A stretch of DNA of 14,608 nt. It comes from an uncultured Collinsella sp. GTDB taxonomy: Bacteria; Actinomycetota; Coriobacteriia; Coriobacteriales; Coriobacteriaceae. The position numbers and the translations under genes were made by a program. The stretch is taken from the NCBI GenBank assembly GCA_900540935.1, contig UQHW01000043.1, positions 1-14,608 of the forward strand. The letters run 5' to 3'. Below the pieces are notes generated by a model. That model was not told where the DNA came from and made no database searches. It saw only the letters and a list, made by a program, of their open reading frames with translations. This document shows positions 1 through 6,409 of this stretch, piece by piece; position 1 is the first letter of the stretch; each line of letters begins with the position of its first letter.

Positions 1-26
1 GGCCCGTGGGTTATACCCTAAGAGCA

Positions 27-49
27 AACCACCCTTTTTAAGGGTGGTT
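27..49. terminator. Perfect hairpin downstream of the nuclease gene
   Basis: Arms AACCACCCTT (27-36) and AAGGGTGGTT (40-49) pair over 10 bp with a 3-base loop. It lies about 70 bases beyond the stop of the minus-strand nuclease gene and could end that transcript, or one entering from the left. Neither side has a clear T-run, although the stem itself carries A/T at its inner end, so termination is inferred. A smaller inverted repeat, GGGT-tat-ACCC, sits at 8-18. Confidence 0.45.
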
Positions 50-117
50 CTGATTTGATCCCCTGGGGACGGAGGGAAACGGATCATGTTTTTGGGTTAC
101 GGGCGGCGCGGTCGGCA

Positions 118-1101
118 CTAGTCTCCGGATGCCTGGTTGCGGCCGGTGGCGTAGTCGATCTGCACGTGCGGCTGCAGGTTGTAGCAGTACACGTGGAAGC
201 ACAGGGTCTTGCCGTGGTCCTCGATCGATTGTGCCTCCAGGCGAACGCCGCGACAGACGAGTTCCTCTTCGTTGTACATGGGCGTGACGCGGTAGAGCAC
301 ATGGTTGCCCGTATCGCGAATATAGTTGAGAATCTGCTCTTCAAACGGTAGCATGCCCGTCTCGTTGAGATAGCGCGTGCCGGTGAGGAGATTTTTGCGG
401 TTGGCGTTTTCGCCGCAGAGCGACCAGGCGATGAGGTGGCAGCGGTTGTAGAGGCTCTGGCCTGGAATAAAGTCGTAGCGCTGCTGGTGCCAACCGGCAG
501 GATGGATACGCGAGATATCGCCGCGCTTTCCCTGTCCGAGCGACTCGGGGCCTACGCAGGCGAGCGCCTTGCGAGTGCGGCCCAGGCTGTCGAGCTTGGA
601 GAATTTCTTAAAGCAGCCCTCTTCGGTGGCACGCTCATACTCGTCGAGCGTGAACGACGGCATGCCCAACGAGTGCGTGCTGTCGGCGCGAAGGGCAACG
701 TAGGGGTTGCCGGCGTAGTCGGGAATGCTGCTGAGATAAACACCGCGGGCGCGGTTGAGGTCGGGGTTTTCGACCTCGTCGATGGGGGTGGCGGCGCTGT
801 CCGCGGAAGCGCCGTCGCCGGTGTCGGTTGCGGCGGAATCGGAGCCATCGCCAGGGTCCTGGCCGTTTTGAGGGTCCGAGGAGCTCGCCGTTCCCGATTC
901 GAGCCGAGCGACCAGGTCCGCCTCGTCGTCGGTGCGGCTGGGACTTTCGTTTTGTTTCTCGGCCAGAGCTACCGCCTGCTCATCGCTTTGCGGCGACAGC
1001 AACTTGGGCGCTCCGTCGAGCGATCCCGTAAACAGCGCAAACCCGAGCACCACGGCGGTGCCGATGGAAAGTACTTGCTTGTAGGCGGGCTTGCGCGACA
1101 T
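118..1101 (-). CDS. DNA/RNA non-specific endonuclease, secreted or membrane-anchored
   Basis: This 327-residue protein is probably an extracellular metal-dependent nuclease of the DNA/RNA non-specific endonuclease (beta-beta-alpha metal) superfamily, nearest in motif style to streptococcal EndA/Spd-type enzymes. Residues 8-25 are a hydrophobic segment after a basic start, fitting a signal peptide or N-terminal anchor. Residues about 38-108 are a Ser/Asp/Gly/Ala-rich, probably disordered linker. The catalytic part begins near 115 and carries NRCHLIAWSL at 219-228, where His222 should be the general base. It is followed by NLLTGTRYLN at 237-246, whose Asn246 fits the metal ligand. The start is supported by AGGAG at 1107-1111, five bases before the ATG. 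It stands alone, with no competence genes visible. Role (nutrient scavenging, DNA uptake or surface defence) is not decided by the sequence; the family call is fairly sure. Confidence 0.82.
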   Translation of the reverse strand: MSRKPAYKQVLSIGTAVVLGFALFTGSLDGAPKLLSPQSDEQAVALAEKQNESPSRTDDEADLVARLESGTASSSDPQNGQDPGDGSDSAATDTGDGASADSAATPIDEVENPDLNRARGVYLSSIPDYAGNPYVALRADSTHSLGMPSFTLDEYERATEEGCFKKFSKLDSLGRTRKALACVGPESLGQGKRGDISRIHPAGWHQQRYDFIPGQSLYNRCHLIAWSLCGENANRKNLLTGTRYLNETGMLPFEEQILNYIRDTGNHVLYRVTPMYNEEELVCRGVRLEAQSIEDHGKTLCFHVYCYNLQPHVQIDYATGRNQASGD

Positions 1102-1106
1102 TGAGG

Positions 1107-1111
1107 CTCCT
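1107..1111 (-). promoter_or_regulatory. Ribosome binding site of the nuclease gene
   Basis: Read on the minus strand this is AGGAG, five bases from the ATG at 1101. It supports that start over internal alternatives. Confidence 0.7.
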
Positions 1112-1220
1112 GGATGGACGGTTGGGAATCTACCAGTCTAGCAGGAGCCGGCAGGGGCCGTTCTGTCGAACAAATACTCAAGATTTGGGATAGACGCTAC
1201 TGATTCATTTGTCCCGCGTT

Positions 1221-2231
1221 CTAGATCGAGGTGGAGTCGAGCCAGTTGAGCTTGCACTCGAGAATGCGCTGCTCGCCGGGTTCGCTGCTTCCGTCAAGTA
1301 GGGCGAGCAGCATCTCGGCTGCTTCGCGACCTTCTTGGTCGACGGGCTCGATGATGGTGGAGACGGTCGGTGTGGTGAGATTAGTCCAGTCTTCGCAGTT
1401 GAGTCCCAAAAGGCCGATTTGCTGCGGAAGCAGATGGGCCATTGGCTGGAGGGCCTTGTAGACACGGGGAAGTGCCCACTGATTTTGCACGAAGATAAGG
1501 GTTCGCTTGGCGGGATTGAACTTGAATTTAAAGTATTCGGTGAGCTCGTTGATTGACGGCTTGTTGTGATCGATGGGAATCGCTTTGTAGAGCTGCCCGT
1601 TCGCTGCCAGCGCCTCGGCATACCCCTGAAAACGCTCCATGCGGGTGCGCATTTCGGTCATGTTGGCGGCAATGGAAAAGAAATCTTCGTAGCCGGCGTC
1701 GAGGAGTGCCTGTGTGGCGTTGTACACGCCGTCGTAAAGGTTGGTTTTGATCCAGCTGGTACCTGGGCTATAGATGGCCGCATCGAAAAAGACGACCGGC
1801 TTGCCGGCGCGTCTAATGCGGTCATGCACGGCTTTGAAGTTTGCCGTGGGCTGGATGATAAAGCCATCGACGCCCAGCGAGAGCATCTTGTCGACGTACA
1901 TGAGCTCGGTCTCGGGGTTAAAGTTGCTCGTGCAAACGACCGTCTGGTAGCCCGCGGGGAGCATGACCTGCTCCATGCCATTGAGAACGAGCCCCGCCCA
2001 TTTGTTGGTGTTATCCAAAATGATGATGGCAATGACGTGGGTTTGCTTGCCGGTGAGCGTCTGCGCTTGGGCGTTGGGAACGTATCCGAGTTCCTTAATG
2101 ACGCGCGCGATTTTGTTCTGCGTCTTCTCGCTAAGCTTTTCTCGTTTGTCGTTGAGGTAATACGAGACGCTTGCCGTCGAGGTTCCCGCCTCTCGAGCGA
2201 CGTCTGCGATCGTAACGCGCTGTTTTGCCAC
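1221..2231 (-). CDS. LacI-family transcriptional regulator (candidate regulator of the PTS operon)
   Basis: This is a sugar-responsive repressor with an N-terminal LacI helix-turn-helix (RVTIADVAREAGTSTASVSY, first residues after the start), a hinge region ending in the YVPNAQAQTLTG stretch, and a periplasmic-binding-protein-like effector domain to the C-terminus. I place the start at GTG 2229-2231 (336 residues), because GGAAGGAG (2237-2244) lies five bases ahead of it and the HTH starts immediately after. An ATG at 2267 would add 12 residues but has no good ribosome binding site. The gene is divergent from the PTS/transketolase operon starting at 2647, the usual arrangement for a local repressor, and the 415-base gap contains CG-centred operator-like palindromes. 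Effector and target are inferred. No truncation is visible. Confidence 0.88.
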   Translation of the reverse strand: MAKQRVTIADVAREAGTSTASVSYYLNDKREKLSEKTQNKIARVIKELGYVPNAQAQTLTGKQTHVIAIIILDNTNKWAGLVLNGMEQVMLPAGYQTVVCTSNFNPETELMYVDKMLSLGVDGFIIQPTANFKAVHDRIRRAGKPVVFFDAAIYSPGTSWIKTNLYDGVYNATQALLDAGYEDFFSIAANMTEMRTRMERFQGYAEALAANGQLYKAIPIDHNKPSINELTEYFKFKFNPAKRTLIFVQNQWALPRVYKALQPMAHLLPQQIGLLGLNCEDWTNLTTPTVSTIIEPVDQEGREAAEMLLALLDGSSEPGEQRILECKLNWLDSTSI

Positions 2232-2236
2232 AGCGA

Positions 2237-2244
2237 CTCCTTCC
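2237..2244 (-). promoter_or_regulatory. Ribosome binding site that decides the LacI start
   Basis: Minus-strand GGAAGGAG stands five bases before GTG 2229-2231. The ATG at 2265-2267 lies upstream of it and has no comparable site, so the GTG is preferred. Confidence 0.65.
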
Positions 2245-2453
2245 GACAGATGAGCATTTTCCAACATGATGACTTTGAGTCTTGGTGAAGGATACGCTTC
2301 GGTGAGCGGCTTTTTCCTTTCATATGAGTATGCAACAAATGCGGCATACGGGTGGGGTCGAAATTTGTGACCGGCATGCGCATCTGCCGTCTACCGAGAA
2401 AATCAAATACTTCTTGACTTTTGAAATCGAGGGCAAAATCGCAGGATTCATTT

Positions 2454-2486
2454 TTGGTTAAACGCATAACTAAATCGCATAACCAA
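2454..2486. promoter_or_regulatory. Candidate LacI-family operator, one full site plus a repeated half-site
   Basis: The 20-mer at 2454-2473 reads TTnGTTA-nn-CG-nn-TAACnAA, a CG-centred palindrome of the kind bound by LacI-family dimers (mismatches only at the n positions). The right half, CGCATAAC, recurs exactly at 2476-2483, 13 bases on, followed by CAA. TTGGTTA (2454-2460) and TAACCAA (2480-2486) also pair as an outer inverted repeat. The position between the repressor gene and the operon fits a regulator site. Binding is inferred. Confidence 0.42.
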
Positions 2487-2516
2487 CGCTCTGACCTGCG
2501 CGTTTACCGAAATAAG

Positions 2517-2546
2517 CTGGCATTAAGAAAAACGAGCACCTATATT
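2517..2546 (+). promoter_or_regulatory. Possible promoter of the PTS/transketolase operon
   Basis: CTGGCA (2517-2522) and TATATT (2541-2546) are spaced by 18 bases, a moderate match to a sigma-70 type promoter. It lies about 100 bases before the IIBC start and just downstream of the operator-like palindrome. An alternative -35-like TTGACT at 2414-2419 has no good partner. Confidence 0.3.
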
Positions 2547-2646
2547 GTTCTTGTCGAAAAGACAGCAAGTCCAAACGGCAGGGGATGCTCCGGAGGCCTC
2601 CGCAAACGGTGTCTTGCGCACGCAACTCTATGAAAAGAGGGAAGCA

Positions 2647-4119
2647 ATGAAGATCGTAGGCGTTGCCGCCTGTACTGTGGGTATCGCCCACACGTATATG
2701 GCCCAGAAGGCGATTCAGGATGAATGCGCCGCCCGTGGCATCGAGTGCAAGGTCGAGGCTCAGGGTGGCCTGGGTATCGAGAATGAGCTCACGCAGGAAG
2801 ACGTGGACTCCGCCGACCTGGTCCTGGAGTCCGTCGACGTGGGTGTCGAGAACGAGGACCGTTTTGAGCAGAAGATGGCCGAGGGCAAGTTCCTCAAGGT
2901 CGGTACTTCCGATGTGATCGCCGATCCGGTCAAGATCATCGACCAGGCTGTTGAGATTATCAAGGCGACGGGCGGTACCGTTGACGCGCCCAAGGCCGAG
3001 GCCAAGGCAGAGAAGAAGGCTGTCTCCGCTGCCCCGCAGGCCCCGACACCGGCGTCCAAGCAGTCTATCTTTGCCGATCCGGGTAAGACGCTGCTCAATG
3101 CATTCAATACCGGCGTTTCCTATTTTATCCCCATCGTCGTTATCGGCGGCGTGTTCCTCGCCTTCTCGCTGGCATCCGGTACCGCCGGCGCCAACGGCAT
3201 GGAGGTTACGAACCCGCTGATGGTGAGTCTTAACACCATCGGCATGGCCGGCATCTCCATGATGATCCCGGTGCTTGCGGCATACATCGCCTACTCGATG
3301 GCTGGCAAGCCCGCGCTCGCCCCCGGTTTTGTCCTGGGCTACCTGGTCAACAACGCAGTCGTTACCCCTAACGGCAACAGCGTTTCGACCGGCTTCTTGG
3401 GCGCCATGATCATGGCGGTCATCTGCGGCTACTTTGTCCGCTGGATGAAGACCTGGAAGGTCAACAACACCATCCAGACCATCATGCCCATCCTGATCAT
3501 CCCGATTCTGACCTCGCTTGTCCTGGGCATGGCCTATATCTACATCCTGGCCACGCCGCTTGGCTTTGTGATGGACTGGCTCACCGGCGTGCTCGGCAGC
3601 CTGCAGGGCGGTTCCGCAGTTGTCCTGGGTCTGGTCATTGGCGTTATGACCGCCTTCGATATGGGCGGCCCCATCAACAAGACCGCTTCGACCTTTACCA
3701 TGGCCATCATGGCCTCCGGCATCTATGGCCCCAACGGCATGTTCCGCGTCGCCGTCGCCATTCCCCCGATTGCCTGCGGCCTTGCTGCGCTCATCGCCAA
3801 GAACAAGTTCGATGACGCCGATCGCCAGATGGGTATCTCCGCACTGTTCATGGGCTGCATCGGCATTACCGAGGGCGCTATCCCCTTCGCGGTCAAGGAC
3901 CTTGGCCACACCCTGCCCGGCATCTGCATCGGCTCTGCCGTGGGCGCGGCGCTCGCCGCCTTCCAGGGTATCGACTGCTACGTCCCGCACGGTGGCTTTA
4001 TCGTCGCCCTTGCCACCAACAACGTCGCGCTGTTCTGCCTGGACATCGTGATTGGCGCCGTGGTCGCCGCTGCAATCCTGATTGCCATGAAGCCCACGCT
4101 CGACAAGCAGGCCAAGTAA
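2647..4119 (+). CDS. PTS fructose-family transporter, fused IIBC subunit
   Basis: This 490-residue membrane permease imports and phosphorylates a sugar, taking phosphate from the separate IIA. Residues 1-105 are a fructose-type IIB domain. Cys9 in AACTVGIAHTYMAQ is the expected phosphocysteine; the usual CPTG loop reads CTVG here. Residues about 108-140 form an Ala/Pro/Lys-rich linker. Residues about 145-485 are the multi-span IIC domain with FDMGGPINK (337-345), GITEGAIPF (406-414) and PHGG (447-450), the signatures of the fructose IIC family. There is no IIA domain in the chain; the IIA is encoded at the far end of the operon. ATG 2647 is chosen because AGAGGGA precedes it and the IIB fold starts at once. 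The substrate cannot be read from sequence: the family handles fructose, other ketoses and some polyols or mannosylglycerate. Confidence 0.9.
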   Translation: MKIVGVAACTVGIAHTYMAQKAIQDECAARGIECKVEAQGGLGIENELTQEDVDSADLVLESVDVGVENEDRFEQKMAEGKFLKVGTSDVIADPVKIIDQAVEIIKATGGTVDAPKAEAKAEKKAVSAAPQAPTPASKQSIFADPGKTLLNAFNTGVSYFIPIVVIGGVFLAFSLASGTAGANGMEVTNPLMVSLNTIGMAGISMMIPVLAAYIAYSMAGKPALAPGFVLGYLVNNAVVTPNGNSVSTGFLGAMIMAVICGYFVRWMKTWKVNNTIQTIMPILIIPILTSLVLGMAYIYILATPLGFVMDWLTGVLGSLQGGSAVVLGLVIGVMTAFDMGGPINKTASTFTMAIMASGIYGPNGMFRVAVAIPPIACGLAALIAKNKFDDADRQMGISALFMGCIGITEGAIPFAVKDLGHTLPGICIGSAVGAALAAFQGIDCYVPHGGFIVALATNNVALFCLDIVIGAVVAAAILIAMKPTLDKQAK

Positions 4120-4133
4120 ACCTTTAAGGACTC

Positions 4134-4194
4134 CGGTTGTGCGGAGGGATGGATTTGACTCCGCACAACCGCCCCTACACAACAAAATCCATCC
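4134..4194 (+). promoter_or_regulatory. Intergenic hairpin whose loop pairs downstream (pseudoknot-like RNA)
   Basis: A perfect 13-bp stem joins CGGTTGTGCGGAG (4134-4146) to CTCCGCACAACCG (4159-4171). Ten of its twelve loop bases, GGATGGATTT (4147-4156), are exactly complementary to AAATCCATCC (4185-4194). The two pairings form an H-type pseudoknot or compete as alternatives; with no base between the stems, full simultaneous pairing would be strained. It sits between the IIBC and GatZ-like genes and has no T-run, so processing, stability or attenuation are all possible roles. Confidence 0.5.
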
Positions 4195-4203
4195 GTACTG
4201 ATA

Positions 4204-4221
4204 GGGCCCACATCTGGGTCC
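4204..4221 (+). repeat. Small hairpin ahead of the GatZ-like gene
   Basis: GGGCCCA (4204-4210) pairs with TGGGTCC (4215-4221) through seven pairs, one of them a G-U, around the loop CATC. It lies 43 bases before the next start codon, between the knotted element and the ribosome binding site. Confidence 0.4.
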
Positions 4222-4251
4222 CAGGGAACTTTTGTCAAAAATCCTCTGGAG

Positions 4252-4257
4252 AAGGAG
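4252..4257 (+). promoter_or_regulatory. Strong ribosome binding site of the GatZ-like gene
   Basis: AAGGAG is spaced six bases from ATG 4264, supporting independent efficient initiation after the 144-base gap. Confidence 0.7.
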
Positions 4258-4263
4258 AACAAA

Positions 4264-5538
4264 ATGTCCAACCTCACCATCCGCCAGGCCGTTCAGGGCA
4301 TGCTCAAACTGCAGGATAGCGGCGATCACGCAACCATGGTCGGCATTGGCCCCATGAGCCCCAACCTGATTCAGGCCGTGTTCGAGCTTGCCAAGGACGA
4401 GGATTTCCCGCCCATGTTTATCGCCAGCCGCAACCAGGTCGATATGGACGAGATGGGCGCCGGCTACGTCAACGGTTGGGACCAGACGCGCTTTGCCGCC
4501 GATATCAAGAAGGTCGCCGACGAGGTGGGTTACACCGGTCCGTACTACCTGTGCCGAGATCACGGCGGTCCGTGGCAGCGCGACGAGGAGCGTAACGCTC
4601 ACCTGCCCGAGGACGAGGCCATGGAGCTCGCCCGCAAGTCCTTCGTCGCCGACATGGAGGCAGGCTTTGACCTGCTGATGGTCGACCCCACCAAGGATCC
4701 CTATCAGATCGGCAAGGTTATTCCGCTCGACGTGGTGCTTCGCCGCACGATCGATCTTATCGACTACCTTGAGCAGTACCGTCGCGAGCATAACCTGCCC
4801 GAGGTCGCCTATGAGGTCGGTACCGAGGAGACCAATGGCGGCTTGACCTCTACCGATAAGTACGAGGAGTTCATTTCTCAGCTGCAGCCCGAGCTCGAGA
4901 AGCGCGGCTGCCCCATGCCCACCTTTATCGTCGGCCAGACCGGCACCCTTACCCGCTGGACGGAGCAGGTCGGTCACTACAACTTCAAGAACGCCCGCGA
5001 GCTTGCCGATATGGCCAAGCGCTATGGCGTGGGCCTGAAGGAGCACAACGCCGACTATCTGGACGACGCGACGCTGCTCGAGCACATCCCGGCACACGTG
5101 ACCGCCTCCAACGTCGCTCCGCAGTATGGCACCGAGGAGACCCGCGCCTACCTCAAGCTCTGCGCCACCGAGCAGATCCTGGTCGACAACGGTCTGTGCG
5201 ATGACCCCTCCGACCTGTATCACACGCTGCTGGTCAAGGCTATCAAGACCGAGCGCTGGCGCAAGTGGATGACTGGCGACGACGTCAACCTGCAGGTCGA
5301 TGACATCCTTGCCGACGATGAGCTCAGCCTGAAGATCCTGGATGTCTCCGGCCACTATGCGTTCAACGATCCCGAGGTCAAGGAGCAGGTCGAGAAGCTC
5401 TATCGCAACCTCGCTGCCCAAGACATCGACGGCAAGCGCTTTGTGATCGAGCACATCAAGCGCCCGATCAAGCAGTACGTCGTCGGTCTTAACCTCAAGG
5501 GCGTCACGAGCCGCATCGAGGCCGCTCTTGCCGAGTAA
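4264..5538 (+). CDS. GatZ/KbaZ-family (PF08013) protein, tagatose-bisphosphate aldolase non-catalytic-type subunit or ketose-phosphate epimerase
   Basis: This 424-residue TIM-barrel-type protein aligns by eye with E. coli GatZ/KbaZ. Shared blocks are SRNQVD (55-60), CRDHGGPW (97-104; GGDHLGPN in GatZ), YEVGTEETNGG (183-193; YVIGTEVPVPGG in GatZ) and EHNADY (260-265; EAHSTDY in GatZ). In enterobacteria GatZ/KbaZ supports the catalytic class II aldolase GatY/KbaY, but no such partner gene is in this operon. Another member of PF08013, from Agrobacterium, is reported as a D-tagatose 6-phosphate 4-epimerase giving fructose 6-phosphate. That role fits this context better, since transaldolase and transketolase follow directly. 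The length is typical, and the start is fixed by AAGGAG. Family membership is secure; the reaction is inferred. Confidence 0.85.
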   Translation: MSNLTIRQAVQGMLKLQDSGDHATMVGIGPMSPNLIQAVFELAKDEDFPPMFIASRNQVDMDEMGAGYVNGWDQTRFAADIKKVADEVGYTGPYYLCRDHGGPWQRDEERNAHLPEDEAMELARKSFVADMEAGFDLLMVDPTKDPYQIGKVIPLDVVLRRTIDLIDYLEQYRREHNLPEVAYEVGTEETNGGLTSTDKYEEFISQLQPELEKRGCPMPTFIVGQTGTLTRWTEQVGHYNFKNARELADMAKRYGVGLKEHNADYLDDATLLEHIPAHVTASNVAPQYGTEETRAYLKLCATEQILVDNGLCDDPSDLYHTLLVKAIKTERWRKWMTGDDVNLQVDDILADDELSLKILDVSGHYAFNDPEVKEQVEKLYRNLAAQDIDGKRFVIEHIKRPIKQYVVGLNLKGVTSRIEAALAE

Positions 5539-5557
5539 GTAGCTTTTCCTACGCGAC

Positions 5558-5593
5558 GCCGGGCCTGGGGCATGTCCCAGCTGCAGGCCCGGC
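5558..5593 (+). repeat. 10-bp GC-rich intergenic hairpin
   Basis: GCCGGGCCTG (5558-5567) and CAGGCCCGGC (5584-5593) are perfect inverted repeats around a 16-base loop. It starts 20 bases after the GatZ-like stop and is followed at once by a second hairpin (5596-5626). Together they may trim, protect or partly terminate the message inside the operon. Confidence 0.5.
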
Positions 5594-5595
5594 AC

Positions 5596-5626
5596 ATGGG
5601 ACAAAGGGGCAGTCCCTTTGTCCCAT
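5596..5626 (+). terminator. 13-bp hairpin, possible intra-operon (partial) terminator
   Basis: ATGGGACAAAGGG (5596-5608) pairs perfectly with CCCTTTGTCCCAT (5614-5626) around GCAGT, followed by TCTTTTGAGTTTT. It looks like a terminator, yet transaldolase follows 36 bases later on the same strand. It may lower expression of the downstream genes, or separate two transcripts. Its inner core resembles the hairpin at 12466-12500. Confidence 0.5.
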
Positions 5627-5662
5627 TCTTTTGAGTTTTAGCTTCCTTTGAAGGGGTTCACC

Positions 5663-6346
5663 ATGAAGTTCTTTATCGATACCGCCAATCTGGACGAGAT
5701 TGCCGAGGCCAAGAGCTGGGGCTGCCTGGCCGGTGTTACCACCAACCCGTCCCTGTACGCCAAGACCGGCGGCAAGCTTGCCGACTTTGAGCCGCATATG
5801 CTCAAGATTGCCGAGCTCTGCGAGGGCCTGCCCGTTTCCGCCGAGTCTACCGCTACCACTGCCGAGGGTATGATCGAGGAGGGCAAGCGCCTTGCCGCCC
5901 TCGCCCCCAACATCGTGGTCAAGCTTCCCGTGTGCGAGGCCGGCCTTGCCGCCTGCCGTGCGCTGGCCGATGCTGGCGTGCGCGTCAACATGACGCTCGT
6001 CTTCTCGCCGACGCAGGCCCTTATGGCCGCCAATGCCGGTGCTCGCTACATCAGCCCGTTTGTGGGGCGCTTCGATGACATCGCCGAGGACGGTATCTCG
6101 CAGCTCGACAATGTTGTGACTTGCATCAAGAACTATGACTGGACCGGCAAGAACGTCGACGACACCGTTGAGATCATCACCGCTTCGGTCCGCACGCCCA
6201 ACCATGTGACCCAGGCGGCGCTGCTTGGTGCCGACATTGCGACCGTCCCCATGGCCGCTCTTAAGAAATGCTTGCATCACCCGCTGACCGACCAGGGCCT
6301 TGCCTCTTTTGAGGCTGATTGGCAGAAGGTCGTCGCTCAGGCTTAA
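5663..6346 (+). CDS. tal: Transaldolase, small TalC/MipB-FSA subfamily
   Basis: This is a cytosolic class I aldolase-fold enzyme of 227 residues, the short form of the transaldolase family that includes fructose-6-phosphate aldolase. The N-terminus MKFFIDTANL and the TTNPS block (26-30) are standard. Lys87 in VVKLPV is the expected Schiff-base lysine. Two positions that separate activities point to true transaldolase: Glu61 (SAES), where E. coli FsaA has Gln59, and Phe133 (SPFVGR), where FsaA has Tyr131. It would move a dihydroxyacetone unit between sugar phosphates in the non-oxidative pentose phosphate pathway. ATG 5663 has AAGGGG six bases upstream; a TTG at 5648 is unlikely. Transketolase genes follow after 63 bases. 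Confidence 0.9.
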   Translation: MKFFIDTANLDEIAEAKSWGCLAGVTTNPSLYAKTGGKLADFEPHMLKIAELCEGLPVSAESTATTAEGMIEEGKRLAALAPNIVVKLPVCEAGLAACRALADAGVRVNMTLVFSPTQALMAANAGARYISPFVGRFDDIAEDGISQLDNVVTCIKNYDWTGKNVDDTVEIITASVRTPNHVTQAALLGADIATVPMAALKKCLHHPLTDQGLASFEADWQKVVAQA

Positions 6347-6357
6347 CGAGTGGATTG

Positions 6358-6386
6358 CCCCGGCATCGCGTCATCCGGTGCCGGGG
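6358..6386 (+). repeat. Hairpin between transaldolase and transketolase genes
   Basis: CCCCGGCA (6358-6365) and TGCCGGGG (6379-6386) form an 8-bp stem with a 13-base loop, followed by TTGTTCTC. It starts 12 bases after the transaldolase stop. A weak attenuator or mRNA-stability element is possible. Confidence 0.4.
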
Positions 6387-6409
6387 TTGTTCTCAAGAGA
6401 GGAATTCGT

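Larger units (their letters stand above)
2232..2646. other. Divergent intergenic region between lacI-type gene and PTS operon
   Basis: About 415 bases separate the two divergent starts. The left half is AT-richer and contains GTATGC (2328-2333) and GCATAC (2344-2349) as an inverted repeat. The middle holds LacI-type operator candidates (2454-2486). The right part contains a plausible promoter (2517-2546) and a purine-rich ribosome binding site (AGAGGGA, 2636-2642) for the IIBC gene. No convincing gene is present. Confidence 0.6.

Noticed and set aside
2229..2267. ATG at 2265-2267 as the start of the first LacI gene
   Set aside because: It has no ribosome binding site. GGAAGGAG sits correctly for the GTG at 2229-2231, directly before the helix-turn-helix.
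2630..2650. A six-codon leader peptide (MKRGKQ) whose TGA overlaps the IIBC ATG
   Set aside because: It has no ribosome binding site of its own; its codons are simply the purine-rich ribosome binding site of IIBC.
2470..5604. A 1044-codon open frame on the minus strand across the IIBC and GatZ-like genes
   Set aside because: It is antisense to two genes with clear catalytic motifs. Its product is a low-complexity Gly/Asp/His/Val-rich string with no domain, as expected from GC-rich codon bias.
5663..6346. Fructose-6-phosphate aldolase annotation
   Set aside because: Glu61 and Phe133 are the transaldolase-type residues, and transketolase is adjacent.
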